Part shown: positions 26,302 through 39,789 of the stretch, one piece after another
Numbering within the stretch: the first letter of the stretch is position 1
How the letters are laid out: each line of letters opens with the position of its first letter
Assembly (NCBI GenBank): GCA_965153455.1
Contig: OZ234493.1
Span: 12,204,213 to 12,268,212, forward strand
Direction: 5' to 3'
Length of the DNA: 64,000 nt
DNA from: Sphagnum compactum
Taxonomy: Eukaryota; Bryophyta; Sphagnopsida; Sphagnales
Translations under genes and position numbers: made by a program
The notes under the pieces: generated by a model
The model's input: the letters and a program-made list of their open reading frames with translations, nothing else
What the model was told of the DNA's origin: nothing
Database searches by the model: none

Positions 26302-27579
26302 GACTACAAAATGTGTCGTAATTCACTTTGGGTTTCATTAAACTTTGAGTGAATTTGGACATTTTTACCTGGTGAAATTATTTAACCCCCTAGTGAGTAG
26401 GGACTAGTAGCTATGGACAATGAATTGTTTCATTAGTACCTAGTGAAACAGCGTTACTCTTAAGTGAAATACAAATTTACCAAGCCATTCACTTATTAGT
26501 TAATTAACTAACCAGCACGGAAATCAATTAAAATTTAATTATTTAATATATAATATTATTGATAATTTCATGATTTTTAGCTTATGATTTATTGACACGT
26601 GTCACTACCTAAGTTAGGTTAAAAACCTAACCTATGTAGGTAGACCATGTAATTAACCTAGGCACCTATTCTAAGAATTAAATAGTAGAATATTCTGTGA
26701 ACATACCATTGTTGACCACACAACACCATTCATGAAGTTTGATCCCTTAACCTTTGGATTGGAAGCAAGCACTTTCACCATCATGCCACCCCACTTGTTG
26801 TGATAATATGATACATTACATTCTATTTGTCAAATACTTCATTTTAAACATTACAAAAACATAAACTTTGAAAATTCATATCTTATTGAGATTTTGTTCA
26901 AATGAAATGATTCAAGTTTTTTTTTTTTTTAATTCAATAATGTACATAATCACATTTATTTCCTTTTGAAAGTTTAAAATCATTTGAACAAAAAAAAGTT
27001 GAATATCAATATTCAATAACATTTCAATCACCATTCTTTTGAAAAAAAATAATTTAATAAATGGATAAGATTTTTGTTAATATAATAATATTACCTATGC
27101 TAAGTTACTTTTAATTATTTTATGACTATTTTTCATTAATTTAAATTATTTCACCCTACATTATTTATGGTTATTTATGGCTATTTTCAATTACTTTTGG
27201 TTATTTTTTGCTATTTCAACCTAAGCTACTTTGGTTATTCTAAATGGTTTTTGGCTATTCTAGCTTATTTCACCTTAGGCTACTTTCGGCTATTGTAATT
27301 TTTTTGGGCTATTCTATGTTATTTTTTGCTATTATGAATTATTTCAATTTAGGCCATTTATAACTATTATAAGATGTTTTTGGCTATTCTAAATTATTTC
27401 ATTTTAAGCTATTTTCGACTATGTGAGGCTATTATTGGTAACATTTGGCTATTGAAGGTTATTTCACCTTATGTTATTATTGGCAATTCTAGGTTATTAT
27501 TAGCTATTTCACCTTAAGTTACTTTTATCTATTATAAATTATTTCACCTTAGATTTTTTTGGCCATTTTAAGTAATTTT

Positions 27580-30500
27580 AGTATATGGCTATTGGTTGTT
27601 CTTTTATCGGGGCTATTGGTGGTTATTAATGGTTATTTTATTGGTGGCTATTAATGCCCATTAATGGTTATTCTATTAATGGTTATTGGTGGCCTATTCT
27701 AGTAATGGCCATTAGTAATTATGTATTAGTGGTTATTGATGGCTATTGGTGGTTATTTTATTGATGGTTATTGGTGGTTATTTTATTGTTGGCTAATCTA
27801 TTAATGGCTATTGATGGTTATTTTATTGATGGTTATTGGTGGTTATTTTATTGTTGGCTAATCTATTAATGGCTATTGATGGTTATTTTATTGATGGTTA
27901 TTGGTGGTTATTTTATTGTTGGCTAATCTATTAATGGCTATTGATGGTTATTTTATTGATGGTTATTGGTGGTTATTTTATTGCTGGCTAATCTATTAAT
28001 GGCTATTGATGGTTATTTTATTGATGGTCATTGGTGGTTATTTTATTGCTGGCTAATCTATTAATGACTATTGATGGTTATTTTATTGATGGTTATTGGT
28101 GGTTATTTTATTGCTGGCTAATCTATTAATGACTATTGGTGGTTATTTTATTGATGGTTATTCATGGTTATTATATTGGTGGCTAATCTATTAATGGCTA
28201 TTGGTGGTTATTTTATTGATGGTTATTGATGGTTATTATATTGGTGGCTAATCTATTAATGGCTATTGGTGGTTATTTTATTGATGGTTATTCATGGTTA
28301 TTATATTGGTGGCTAATCTATTAATGGCTATTGGTGGTTATTTTATTGATGGTTATTCATGGTTATTATATTGGTGGTTAATCTATTAATGGCTATTGGT
28401 GGTTATTTTATTGATGATTATTGGTGGTTATTCTATTAATGGTTATTGATGGTTATTTTATTAATGATTTGGTGGCTATTCTATTAATGGCTATTGGTGG
28501 CTATTTTATTGATGGTTATTGGTGGTTATTCTATTAATGGTTATTGATGGTTATTTTATTAATGATTTGGTGACTATTCTATTAATGGCTATTGGTGGCT
28601 ATTTTATTGATGGTTATTGGTGGTTATTCTATTAATGGTTATTGATGGTTATTTTATTAATGATTTGGTGGCTATTCTATTAATGGCTATTGGTGACTAT
28701 TATATTAATGGCTATTGGTGGCTATTCTATTAATGACTATTGGTGGCTATTCTATGAATGACTATTGGTGGCTATTTTATCAATGGCTATTAGTGGCTAT
28801 TCTATTAATGACTATTGGTGGCTATTCTATCAATGACTATTAGTGGTTATTTTATTAATGACTATTAGTGGTTATTCTATTAATGGTTATTGGTGGTTAT
28901 TTTATTAATGGTTATTGGTGGTTATTTTATTAATGGTTATTGGTGGTTATTTTATTAATGATTTGGTGGCTATTCTATTAATGGCTATTGGTGACTATTA
29001 TATTAATGGCTATTAGTGGCTATTCTATTAATGACTATTGGTGGCTATTCTATGAATGACTATTGGTGGTTATTTTATCAATGGCTATTAGTGGCTATTC
29101 TATTAATGACTATTGGTGGCTATTCTATCAATGACTATTAGTGGTTATTTTATTAATGACTATTAGTGGCTATTCTATTAATGGTTATTGGTGGTTATTT
29201 TATTAATGGTTTGGTGGCTATTCTATTAATGGTTATTGGTGGTTATTTTATTAATGGCTATTGGTGGCTATTTTATTAGTAGCTATTGGTGGCTATTTTA
29301 TTAATGGCTATTGGTGGCTATTTTATTAATGGCTATTAATAGTTATTCTATTCATGGCTATTGGTGGCTATTCTATTAATGGTTATTTTATTAGTGGATA
29401 TTGTGCTTATTAATGGTTATTATATTAATGGCTATTAGTGGCTATTCTATTAATGGTTATTGGTGATTATTTTATTAATGGTTTGGTGGCTATTCTATTA
29501 ATGGTTATTGGTGATTATTTTATTAATGGTTTGGTGGCTATTCTATTAATGGTTATTGGTGATTATTTTATTAATAGCTATTGGTGGCTATTTTATTAAT
29601 GGCTATTAGTGGCTATTATATTTATGGTTATTGGTGGCATTCTATTAATGGCTATTTTTTTGGTGGATATTGGTGCTTATTAATGGTTATTATATTAGTG
29701 GCTTTTAGTGGCTATTATATTAGTGGGAATTAATGGTTATTATATTAGTGGCTATTAGTGGCTATTATATTAGTGGGAATTAGTGGTTATTATATCAGTG
29801 ATTATTAGTGGTTATTCTATTAATGGTTATTGGTGGTTATTCTATTAATGGTTATTAGTAGTTATTCTATTAGTGGCTATTGAGTGTTATTTTATTATGG
29901 CTATTGGTGGCTATTCTATTAATGGCTATTAGTAGTTATTTTATTGGTGGTTATTGGTTGTTATTATATTTTATTAATGGCTATTGGTTGTTATTATATT
30001 CTATTAATGGTTATTGGTTGTTAATATACTAATGGCTATTGGTGGCTATTCTATTAATGATTATTGATGGTTATTCTTTTAATGGTTATTGATGGATATT
30101 CTATTGGTGGATATGGTGCTTATTAATGGCTATTATATTAGTGGTTATTGGTGGCTATTGGTGGCTATTCTATTGGTGGATATTGGTGCTTATTAATGGC
30201 CATTATATTAGTGGCTATTGGTGGCTATTCTATTGGTTAATATTAGTGGTTATCAATTATTATTATATTAATGGTTATTAATGGGTATTATATTAATGGC
30301 TATTGCTGGATATTTTGTTAGTGGATGTTGGTGGTTATTAATGGTTATTATGTTAATGGCTATTGGTGAATATTCTATTAGTGGATATTGGTGTTTATTA
30401 ATGGCTATTATATTAGTGGCTATTGGTGAATATTCTATTGGTGGATATTGGTGGTTGTTAATGGCTATTGGTGGATATTTTAGTGGTGGATATTGGTGGC

Positions 30501-30650
30501 TATTTTATTAATGGCTATTGGTGGTTATTCCATTGTATGCCATTGGTGGTTATTTTATTGGTGGCTATTGATGGCTATTAGTGGCTATTTTATTCATGGT
30601 TATTAGTGGTTATTGTATTATAAGTTATTGTCGGTTTATGTTATATTACG
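27580..30650. repeat. Central satellite of about 3 kb, 25-bp base unit
   Basis: The base unit is close to GGYTATTGGTGGYTATTYTATTAAT (25 bp). Several higher-order forms are nested: a 65-bp unit (27740-28390), a 98-bp unit starting at 28463, 28561 and 28659, and a 298-bp segment starting at 28659 and 28957. After about 29200 the order is irregular, with single-unit variants such as GTGGATATTGGTGCTTATTAATGG. The 76-codon frame inside it (30281-30511) is a by-product of the repeat. Confidence 0.95.
27740..28390. repeat. 65-bp higher-order repeat, 10 copies
   Basis: The marker GGCTAATCTATTAAT recurs at 27791, 27856, 27921, 27986, 28051, 28116, 28181, 28246, 28311 and 28376 (last copy GGTTAATC), exactly 65 bp apart each time. 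The first six and last four copies differ as groups (TTATTGTT/TTATTGCT versus TTATATTGGT before the marker), which shows recent unequal exchange. Confidence 0.95.
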
Positions 30651-31356
30651 ACTATTGGTGATTATTGTATGATAAATTATTGTTGGATATTCTATGTTAT
30701 AATATCATAGGCTCTTGGTAGTTATTATATATTGTAGGATATTTAAAATTATTTTTTATAGGTTATTATTTTCTGTTGTAAGTTATTTTACCTTGAATCA
30801 TTATATTTTATTTTAGATTATTTTAAGTTATTATACTTAGGATGAAATAATTTATAATAACATAAAGTAGAATGACCTTGAATAACTTAAAATATAACTT
30901 GAAATAACATATATTAATTTTAAATAAAATAACCTAAGGTATAGCCTAAAGTTAGTTGAATAATTTAATTTAGAATAACTTAAAACTTATAATAAACTAG
31001 TTAAGGTACCTTAAAGTAAACTAACGTATAATAGTTTAAGATACAATAATTTATAATAGCTTATAATAACATATGATATAAGTTAGAGTAACTAAAATAA
31101 CTTAAAATAATATAGGATATATCATAAAGTAACATATAAAAAATATTTAAAAAAACATAGAAATGAACCTATTTACTACATTAAATTATAATAGTGAATT
31201 ATGTTAACTAGTAATGAAACATGATGTTTACATAGTGATATTATAGTGAAATAACTTTCACTAGGGTGTAATTAGTAAAATGCAATGAAGTTATTTCACT
31301 TTTAAGGTAGCATAATGATTTAGGCTAATAAATTACACCCCACCTTTGTAGTAGTG

Positions 31357-32520
31357 TTCACACAACATTGTTGCCTATTTATGTTGTTGTAGTGTTCATT
31401 GTTTCATCTTTATAATCGCAATTGTGAAGTATGATTACAAACCCATTCTAAACACAGTAATTAGAAAATTATTTGTGGTTAGGACTTGTAAACCATGAAC
31501 CAACTTCTGAATATGTTCATAATAAACCTCCACCCTCTCAGTCTCCTCATGCTTCATATTCTTCAACTCCATGTATATTTGCTCGTCATTTGAATTTTTC
31601 GATGACGTTTGCAAAATGCTTGTGTAAGTTTCGAAAAAATACAGTCATGGAATTCTGACATGTAATTGTGACATTAATCTAATGTTGCATCTTTTAGTGT
31701 ATAACTAAATGCATTGATGATATATTCTTTAAAAGTTTATGTATTTACTTTTACTGCAGAATTAAACATTTTGACATGAGCATCTGGATCGACATCTTTT
31801 TTGAAATTAGGATACTTAAAAACTACCTTGTTTGGCATAACTTAATGGCCATCTTTGTGATTAAAAATTGGTGCAATTATAGGATATGGTTTTCGATATC
31901 CTCCTAGTGGGTTTGCTACATTTGCACTTCTGTACCCTCCAACAACCATTAAGTTCATCGGTGGTTGATTTGTAATCCTATTCACATGAGTAGTCATTAT
32001 CAAATTAGTAAACACCATATGAGGTGTACCAACAACTCTAGTAGTTGTTGTTGGTAATGCCGAACTCCCATTCAATTTCCTTATTGCCAAGACTCCACCT
32101 GATCCACTACCCAATTTTGTTGCAGATCCAATTAATATTCCCCTTCTGACAACATCCATGGTGGGCACAACAACCGTTTCGACTCATGTGGTTGTTATAC
32201 TCGCATCAAGTGATTGAGTAACTATACTCCAACAGGTTGTCTCCAGGTTTCAACAACTATTGCTTCTAACATGATTGGTGAAGTTGTGTTGACTTGAGGG
32301 CGACAATGTTCCATTATGTGGTTACCCATTAGTATCCTCTGTGGTGCAAAATGTGGGTGTGAATACACCTTTGGTTTTTTGCTCTTAGTACAAATAGATG
32401 GACAAATCTGTCAACAATGTGGTCCCAATTAGCTTCCCAACTCCATGCCTCTCAATTTGTTCTGAACTACAGGAATTCTTGGTTCATGTTCTTGTGGTTG
32501 ATCCATTAATTTTCTTGCCA
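31357..32520 (-). pseudogene. LTR-retrotransposon gag, N-terminal half
   Basis: The minus strand reads from an N-terminal region near 32500 (QEHEPRIPVVQNKL) through the Gly-rich block (32168-31842, MVVGGYRSANVANP). It then enters a retrotrans_gag-type domain: NKVVFKYPNFKKDVDPDAHV, TFKEYIINAFSYTLKDATLD, CHNYMSEFHDCIF, then SYFTIAIIKMK and ATMLCE. There it meets the CACTA element. Several stops and frameshifts show it is dead. No LTR, pol or primer-binding site was found beyond it, so this is a fragment of a Ty3-like element by my reading. Confidence 0.82.
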
Positions 32521-35307
32521 CATTTTGTAACTACACATGTTTAACGATACCTATTTTGATTTGAAAATTCACAAAAGGACAATCCATGATTGCATGTCCT
32601 TCATAGAATGCTGCCAATGTCAATATTTTAATGTTCTTAAAGCTCTTAGCACCACCAACAATCATTTTAGGTTCATAAACAATAAATTCCCACAACTAAA
32701 AACCTTTAACACCAACATCTCTATGGCCAACTATGGTAACCTTCATTGTTGTTATGGGGGAAGACGATGCCTTTGTTGAATGCATTCTAGAACTAGCAAT
32801 GAAGGGAACCAAAGCTTGAAACCTACTAAAAGACATTTTATATTGTAGTACAATCCAAAAAGGTTTGGAGCAAAGTACTTCAAATAATTAAAATCATGCA
32901 CATGATCCTAAAGAAGGGGTTTCAGTAATAAAAAGGTAAGTGCATATGGCTCTAGTGATGGCAAAACATTTAAAAAGGTCTGCAAATGTTTTGAAAGGCC
33001 TTCTTCACTCTGGTGAAAAGTCCACAATATTTGTTTAATCAAACACTTTGAAAAACTAATTTTGATATATCTCCGAGATCTTAGCTTTGCAAAATGAGTG
33101 ATTTGCAACGATTTGTCATGGCAATTCTTTCTTGTCAATGTATTATATAAAAAGAAAAAAATTGCATAAAAAGAAGGTTGTAGCAATTCAAGTGGTTCAT
33201 CCATATACTTAACTGAATCTTGACCACTTAAAGACAACCAAAATAAGAAGAAACATTCACATGACCAATGAATGCAAGATTTTAGAAAGTGGTGTTCTTA
33301 TTTGCTTGACAACAATTAAATTCTTCAACATGTGTCAATGCAAGGCCCAATCCAATCTACTCAAATAGGGATAACCTGAGCGTTTTAGAAAAGTGTTTCA
33401 AACACCTTTTTCCATTGGCAACATCATCAAAAGAATTTTTTTTTGATAAGGTTTCTAGATTTTTTTGACACATTCTTGAAATGTTAAAAAAAAACATCTA
33501 TTTACCATCTACCAATGCCCTTGTTACAATGGAGGAATGTGCTTATGGAAAAGAAAAAATCCACCTCCCCCTTTTTCTAAGTCTTCTTGTAAAAACACTT
33601 AGAGATGCTTCTTTCCAACGTCAGCTCTATGCTTTGACCACAATGTTTTTACAATTGGAACATGCTTTTCACTTGGTAGATGCTATTGCTTCTTATTCCC
33701 AAAAATGGCATTAAAATTATTGTCACCGCACTATTGTTGTTGTTGATATTTCTGAGGTGAGTTGCAAGCATGAGGAAGAGACCTATGTTGAAGTGGTAAT
33801 TGGGTTGATGTATTATTGGGTCCCTTTCACTAGCACTAAATTATGCACCTTGGTCAAGATATTGCACCAACTAAAATTTGAACCATTTAAGTGATCATTT
33901 GCCATCAATCTTAAAATGAATTGCCTAGTGCAATCTTTTTGTTTTTTTGTGTTAAACATTCATGAGGATGATAGGTGGTAAGTGGCATATGCCTCGTACA
34001 CTAAGCTGGGAATTTTTTACTATTGATGGGGTGTTTTTATTGTGCCATGAGAATTAACATGCACTACTCATTAGATGCGCATGCAACATGGCTTTGTTAT
34101 CGCTTGCTTTTGATGTGCCAAAGAGAAAAAGAAAAGAAAGCATTGCCAAGGATCATTGCTGCCAAACCAACAAAACAAGAAAAAAAACTTGAAGAAGAAT
34201 CGGTCAAAGAGAAGTATCTGAAGATGAAGAAACAACTTTTGCAATGGAATACAAAACAATGGGAGAAGCTAGAGGAGAGCAAAAACTTACTTAGTATCCA
34301 CTCAAATTGATCATGGACAACCTCAAATCCTTGAAAGCTTAAGTCCTTGTCTCCTCCTCCTCCTCCACAATGCAGGGAAATCGAATATGTAACAACCAAA
34401 AACATTTTGGAAAGAAAAAATCAAACAATTTGTCTTTTCATATGTAATCTAATCAAAGATGTGTCTTTTCGAATCTTAAAAAATCAGGGCACACAAATAT
34501 ACATGGCTTGAAGCCATAGACTATAGATAAATCCAGAGAATATTACTAGGGATTGGTAAACAATTTGTCTTTCATTAGAGAATTGGCCCTTGGTGCTCAA
34601 TTTTGCCAAACAAGTGATCACTACACGAGCCAATAGAGGGTGAGGCTCGCAAAATTGGTGAGGTTGCCTAGTGACTACTTGCTTGGTAGAATTGGCCATG
34701 AGGGGCCCATTCCTTGCTGTAAATAACATCAGAACCAATTCTTTGGTGTTACAAGTTGAAGGAACTCCTTAAACATGGGTGTTCCCTCCACAGGCCAATT
34801 CAACCTGAAGAATCCCATCATAGGGATGGCCTAACTTGTTGGCATGAAAAGATTGGTCACTTAAGAGCATCTCCAGTGAGGCTTGCTATATGTTCCACTG
34901 ATGCCATATCCATGAATCTGTGGATTTCTCATCTTCAATTCAGCCCCAAGAGTCATTATGCTGCTGCTATCAAAGCTCAAGCCCCCGGTATAATCCTCCT
35001 TCACACTCAAACTGTGCATTCTGGCATGTCTGCTGAATCATTCATATATACACTATCAATGGCAAACAAGTCCTCTTCTCAACCCTAATTAGTCAGACCC
35101 ACAACAAGCAGACAAAGGAAGGGAATTTTTTGTTGCAAATGAAGAGGCACAACTTATGAGATTGTTTCTTCATTGGGTCTCCATGGTGATAGCATAATCC
35201 TCACCTACCTTCGAGATGTGGGGTGAATATGAGCCTAACACCTAAGGAAAGGTATCCAATTTTATGAAAGGCAAAGATATTCCATTAGGAGGCCATGTCT
35301 CAAACAC
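32521..35307. other. Spacer with unassigned open frames
   Basis: No gene is supported. Open frames at 33237-32908 (minus), 33481-33714, 34023-34310 and 34756-35088 (plus) show no motif I recognise. The one at 34023 ends in a charged Lys/Glu stretch; 34756-35088 has composition closer to real coding sequence. They may be transposon debris. Confidence 0.4.
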
Positions 35308-35492
35308 ATGAGGTAAACTTTGTGGTTTCATCCATTACAATGTAAAATACATGGTGTTCAGTGTGGCACATTAAACTTAAATTAATGTAGTGTAACATAT
35401 GCCATGAATTAATGTCAAACTGTTATATGCACCACAATAAACACCACATATATTTTACATTGCAACGGATGAAACCACAAAGTTCACCTCAT
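35308..35492. mobile_element. 185-bp foldback MITE-like element
   Basis: Arms 35308-35371 and 35427-35492 are inverted repeats of about 64 bp. Both begin ATGAGGTRAACTTTGTGG and continue TTTCATCC, then CAATGTAAAATA. About 55 bp separates the arms. No coding region is present and target duplications are not clear. Size and structure fit a MITE; the family is not identified. Confidence 0.75.
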
Positions 35493-35843
35493 GCATGTCA
35501 TGAACCATCATCACCTATGAATGTAGGAAAACCATAGTCTGTTGTAGTGGCAATTTGAAGGCACCAATACTGCACACATGAAAGTTAAGTTTTTAAACTC
35601 CAACATGACTATACCTTATTTCAATGCAAGTACTCTAATCACATTGCAGAACATTTCCAAATTTCAGTATTCACCAATAAGGGATACAAAAAATACAAAA
35701 TTGTTGTCAAGCGACAATAGTTAGGCTGCAATTTTCTTGAAATGTGTCTAACTAGATGGATTCATAAATTTGTCAAATTTCAGTGTGGCAAGATGCATCA
35801 TTTGACTGTTTTGCAAGGAGCAGAAAGACAAGAACTGAGACCA
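35493..35843. other. Spacer and eS6 3' UTR
   Basis: No gene is seen. The right part is downstream of the eS6 stop codon and probably holds its 3' UTR and polyadenylation signal on the minus strand. Confidence 0.5.
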
Positions 35844-38287
35844 TTATGTAGAAGCCTCTGCTTTGGAGGCAACTGAAGCATGAGATGCTCGCTTCTTGGC
35901 CAAACTCTCACTGCGGTGCTCACGTTGCTCCTTGAGACGCAATGCCAACAGTCTTTGGTACTCTGCTGCTTCATTCTTGGACTTGACAATCCTCTTCTTC
36001 TTGAGAGCAATTCTGCGACGTTTTCTCTGCAGGGTGACAGGTGTCACAAGTCGCTGAATCTTAGGTGCCTTGCTTCTCTTCTTTCCTGCCATTATGAAAA
36101 ATCAGAATATATCTGTGTAAGATATACTTCCACAAAAGACAGGTTGGCAGACATGGGACCTCCACAGCTGCTTATAGACAAAACAGGCATCAGCCTACTT
36201 GAAGCTATTAATAGAAGTAAACCCTTTGAACTAGCTGATAAAACTTGGTCCAAAAGATGGACCCATCACAATGGTCCCCTATCAGACAAACAAATGACAG
36301 AGAAGAGCACCCAGACCTCAAGAAATAGTACATTTCTCACCTGTTGAGGAGACAAATGTGCGGCGATATGTGTTGACATATTTCCTGACATCATCTTCTT
36401 TGGTAAGATTGAAGAGCTTGCGGATCTTAGTGGCCCTTTTTGGTCCCCTCATCCTGGGCTTCTCAGTGTCAGTCAGTCCAGGCAGATGGTTGTCCCCTGG
36501 TGTTCATCAAGCCATTGCTCCAGATTAGAACTTTTCCCAGCAATCACCATTTCAAACCTGGCCAGGACTTTGAATGATGGCCTTCCCAAATCTTATCCAG
36601 GAAAAATAAGGAAGAAAACTTCGACCAGCAGTAGTGAAAGGTTACCAAAACTAAGCTGCAAGAAAGCTCCAGTACACCCTAAGATCCACTCAATTTTTAA
36701 TAACCTACTTGATGGAGGGGCAAAGCCAAAAAACAATGACACAAACATGACAAAAGATAGGAAACTAGGGATTCTACTGTTGGTGTGGCAGAAGACAGAG
36801 CCATGGAACAAACCTTGCTTCACAATGACAAGATTAAGAACAGAGAGATCAGGGCTGACAATGCAGCCTCTCACAGACTTGCGGCGACGCTCTCCATTGC
36901 GCCTCCCATAACCCCGGAAGCAAGAGGTGCCTGAAAACCTCCTTGTTGTTACTCTTTACAATTTGTAGGGTCTTACAATCTCACAAAGAACACCTTTATT
37001 TGCCACATTGCACCTGCTGCAAATAGCATCAAAACATCTCAACTGGAAAACTGCACAATGAACCTCGGTGCATCAAGATCCGAACTCGGCCCTGAGTGAG
37101 AACTCCCTGCTTCATGGGGAATCCCTGCTTGTCACAGCCTCCCATGATCTTGAACACATATCCCTTGAATTCCTGCAAAGACATTTCAGATAATGATCAT
37201 CAATGATCTCCACAACTATTAGGGGAGGGATCTTTAGTGCACAAGATCTTTGAAGCTTGAACAATTGAAAGAACTGCAGAGAAAAAAATTCCTACTTGAC
37301 CGAAGTGAACATCAAGAAAAAAGTGGTCACTGCAAACCAAACTAGGGCTTTGGTTCATAGGACTTACATCTCCAAGGCTATCACCACTGACCTCCTGGGC
37401 TAGTCGCTTGTCAAAGAACCCACGTCTGCAGCACAAAAAACAAGAACACCTCAACCATTGAGCCTCTGTAAAAGCTACAGCCTCTTCCTGCAGGTCACAG
37501 CTTCCACTGGTAGCCAAGATATGTCCAATGAACTGAGATAAGCAGATGTAAGAATATCATTCACTTACAGTTTCTGGTCATCATCACTTTCAACCTTCTT
37601 CTGGCACCCTGTAGTAGGGTTGGCAATGTTGAGCTGCAAGACAAAAGCAACCAAAAATCTCAGCTGTGGAATTATAACCAATCATTCCTGCAGGAATGAC
37701 TTTTGGTCTCTGCAAGAAAGGTTTGCTTGTACTGAGTTCGATCCCTTTCAATCCTTGGCAAGAGTTTGCAGTGTCCTTCGATGCACCAGACGCTTCCCTT
37801 GATAGCGGACTACTAGGGTTTTCTGTACAGTTCGTGCAATGGACTTAGGGTTGAAGGTTCATGAACCACAACTGCACAATGGAAGTCTTCTAAAGATTCC
37901 AAGGGCAAGAAAAGCATAACAGCATCTCCTTCTTCTTACATACCCCAAAAGCGACAGCATTACCTTCTATGCAAACCCTAGTTTCCTCCGAAGGTATGCC
38001 ATATACCAAGAAGAAAAAGCGGAACTTGTCCATTATCCACAAAAGCGTGTCTGAGAAACGACAAACGCCGATTCCAAGTTGCTCGAAGTAGTCCCATCTT
38101 CTCGGGCTGGGAGGAGGAAACATGTCTATAACGGTAACGAGCTAAACCCCCGAAAATCTAACCCTTCGTTCCACAGAAGAATGCAGAAAAGAAAAGAGAA
38201 ATAAATACTTTCAGAAAATCCGAATCTACTGAGAAAACACGGTGAGAGCAGCGGCAACGGGATGATGAGAGGATATATCACCTTCAT
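35844..38287 (-). CDS. RPS6: 40S ribosomal protein S6 (eS6)
   Basis: Seven GT-AG exons on the minus strand (38287-38282, 37633-37569, 37425-37368, 37172-37064, 36930-36814, 36496-36341, 36085-35844) give exactly 250 codons. The first exon is only ATGAAG. The protein starts [20 protein letters not shown] and contains [77 protein letters not shown] and [20 protein letters not shown], all eS6 hallmarks. The basic C-terminal helix ends [18 protein letters not shown], the region that S6 kinase phosphorylates in eukaryotes. Length matches plant eS6 (about 250). eS6 is part of the small ribosomal subunit. The start is fixed by the conserved MKLN. No defects were seen; the gene looks intact. Confidence 0.97.
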
Positions 38288-38475
38288 GGTGACTGTTGGA
38301 GCGATCCACGTGCACAACCACAAGTCAAGAGAAGCGCGATGGCGGACGCGAGCTCGCGTCGCGTGCGTTGAGAAAGAGAATTCCGTTGCTGCATAGCCGC
38401 TGCCGTTTGTTCGGGCTTCTGGCTCCGTATCCACCGTCCACTCTCTCCATCTAATGGATGCTATCGTCCAGAGGA

Positions 38476-38484
38476 TTAGGGTTT
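38476..38484 (-). promoter_or_regulatory. Telo-box upstream of eS6
   Basis: AAACCCTAA on the minus strand lies about 190 bp before the eS6 ATG. A second AAACCCTAG sits in intron 1 near 37974. Telo-boxes are common in plant ribosomal-protein promoters and support coordinated expression in dividing cells. The motif is seen; the role is inferred from the gene class. Confidence 0.55.
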
Positions 38485-39082
38485 GACGCCGAACCGGTTT
38501 TATTTTGGAGTGCAAAAGTTGACGATGGAAAGTGGCATCTCGATTATCACGTCAACAACGCCATTTAAGGACGTCATTCAGATGACGGTTTATCTGGTCA
38601 TCCCTTTGTATACTTGAGGTGCTGTGTCCAACTTTCAGCACTAAGAAAGTCTACAAATGCATCTCCATATGATCTCCCTTTAGACGCATTGATATGATTA
38701 GCCCTTACCCCAACAACATCAACTTGCTAAAATGACCCATTCATGTCATTGTTCTCATTGTTGTCTAGAAGTGCATTCTCAAGCACCTACAACACATTTG
38801 TAACATTTCCCGTACATTTGTGATCATGCTTGTTTTGCATAGCCACCATTATTATACTACCACCACCACCACATTCATCTTTTGTAGTTGTTGCTTGCAC
38901 ATACATCTTTTTTTTTTAAGATGATGATCCTTGCAACATCAATGCAAGCATAGGGTTCATCACTTGTTACATATCACATGAGCTTGTTTACCACTTGTAA
39001 AATGAACATGTTCCATGAACCATATACATATTACATGAACATGTTCATCACTTGTAAGATGGCCAAAAAAAAAGATGATGAT
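38485..39082. other. eS6 upstream spacer
   Basis: AT-rich sequence with no gene. It includes short trinucleotide runs (CCACCA near 38862) and a T-run near 38908. It probably contains the distal eS6 promoter. Confidence 0.45.
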
Positions 39083-39360
39083 GATCCTTGCATCAATAGA
39101 TAATAATGAAGATGAACACAAAACTAGCAAGTTGATTTGACATCAACACAAAAAGTAAGCGCAAGATGATGAAGATGACAAGTGCCAACATTTGAGAAAA
39201 GAAATTACAAAACAACACAAGGATCCTTGTGTCAATAAAGAATAAGGAAAAAAAATGCAAAACCAGCAAGTAGATCTAACATCAACACACAAACAAGTAC
39301 AAAATGATGAAAATGATGAGTGCAAACATCTAAGAAAAGAAACCAAAAGACAACATGATG
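39083..39360. repeat. 139-bp tandem duplication
   Basis: GATCCTTG recurs at 39083, 39222 and 39360. The two units between them align throughout: CAAAACTAGCAAGTTGAT with CAAAACCAGCAAGTAGAT, ACATCAACACA in both, and GAGAAAAGAAATTACAAAA with AAGAAAAGAAACCAAAAGA. The repeat is diverged and noncoding. About 430 bp of plain spacer follows before the next element. Confidence 0.85.
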
Positions 39361-39789
39361 ATCCTTGGAGATGGAACATGAAAAACATTCAACAAAGTAA
39401 ATGAGATTGACAAAAATTATGAACGTTCATTAGAGATAATGCAAGTTAACCTATTTGAAAGCAAAACAAAAAGCAATTGAAGCAGAATCGTGAAAGTTCC
39501 ACAATCCAAAAGATACCTAAAGGAAACGATTAGAGCAAAAAAAAAACCTATAATTATTGTTTTAATTTGGAAAAAAATCACAACATTTTTTTACATAGGA
39601 AAAAGGTTTTAATTTAGACCTTTCCAACTTCAAACAAGAGCTTCAATTTTCAAAGGTCTATAATTTTTAAAAATAAAATCTTATTTCAAAAGAAGGGAGG
39701 AAAAATCATTGGTCCAAAATCAAAGGTTTCAGCCAAAAAGGCCTAAGGCAACAAAAGCATCATCTAACAATCCCAACCTTGGGCCTTCG

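Larger units (their letters stand above)
26302..31356. mobile_element. 5.05-kb non-autonomous CACTA element with giant satellite
   Basis: The right end, read inward, is CACTACTACAAAGGTGGGG; the left end is GACTACAAAATGTGTCGTAA, the same terminus with its first C mutated. Both sides carry the 3-bp target duplication TTC (26299-26301 and 31357-31359), the size made by CACTA transposases. Removing the element joins a retrotransposon gag frame exactly (TGT GAA | GAC AAG). The interior has no coding region. The left flank holds GGTTATTTCACCTTAGGC-type units and the right flank their reverse complements, giving a large inverted symmetry around a central tandem array. It must have moved with a transposase supplied elsewhere. 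Confidence 0.88.
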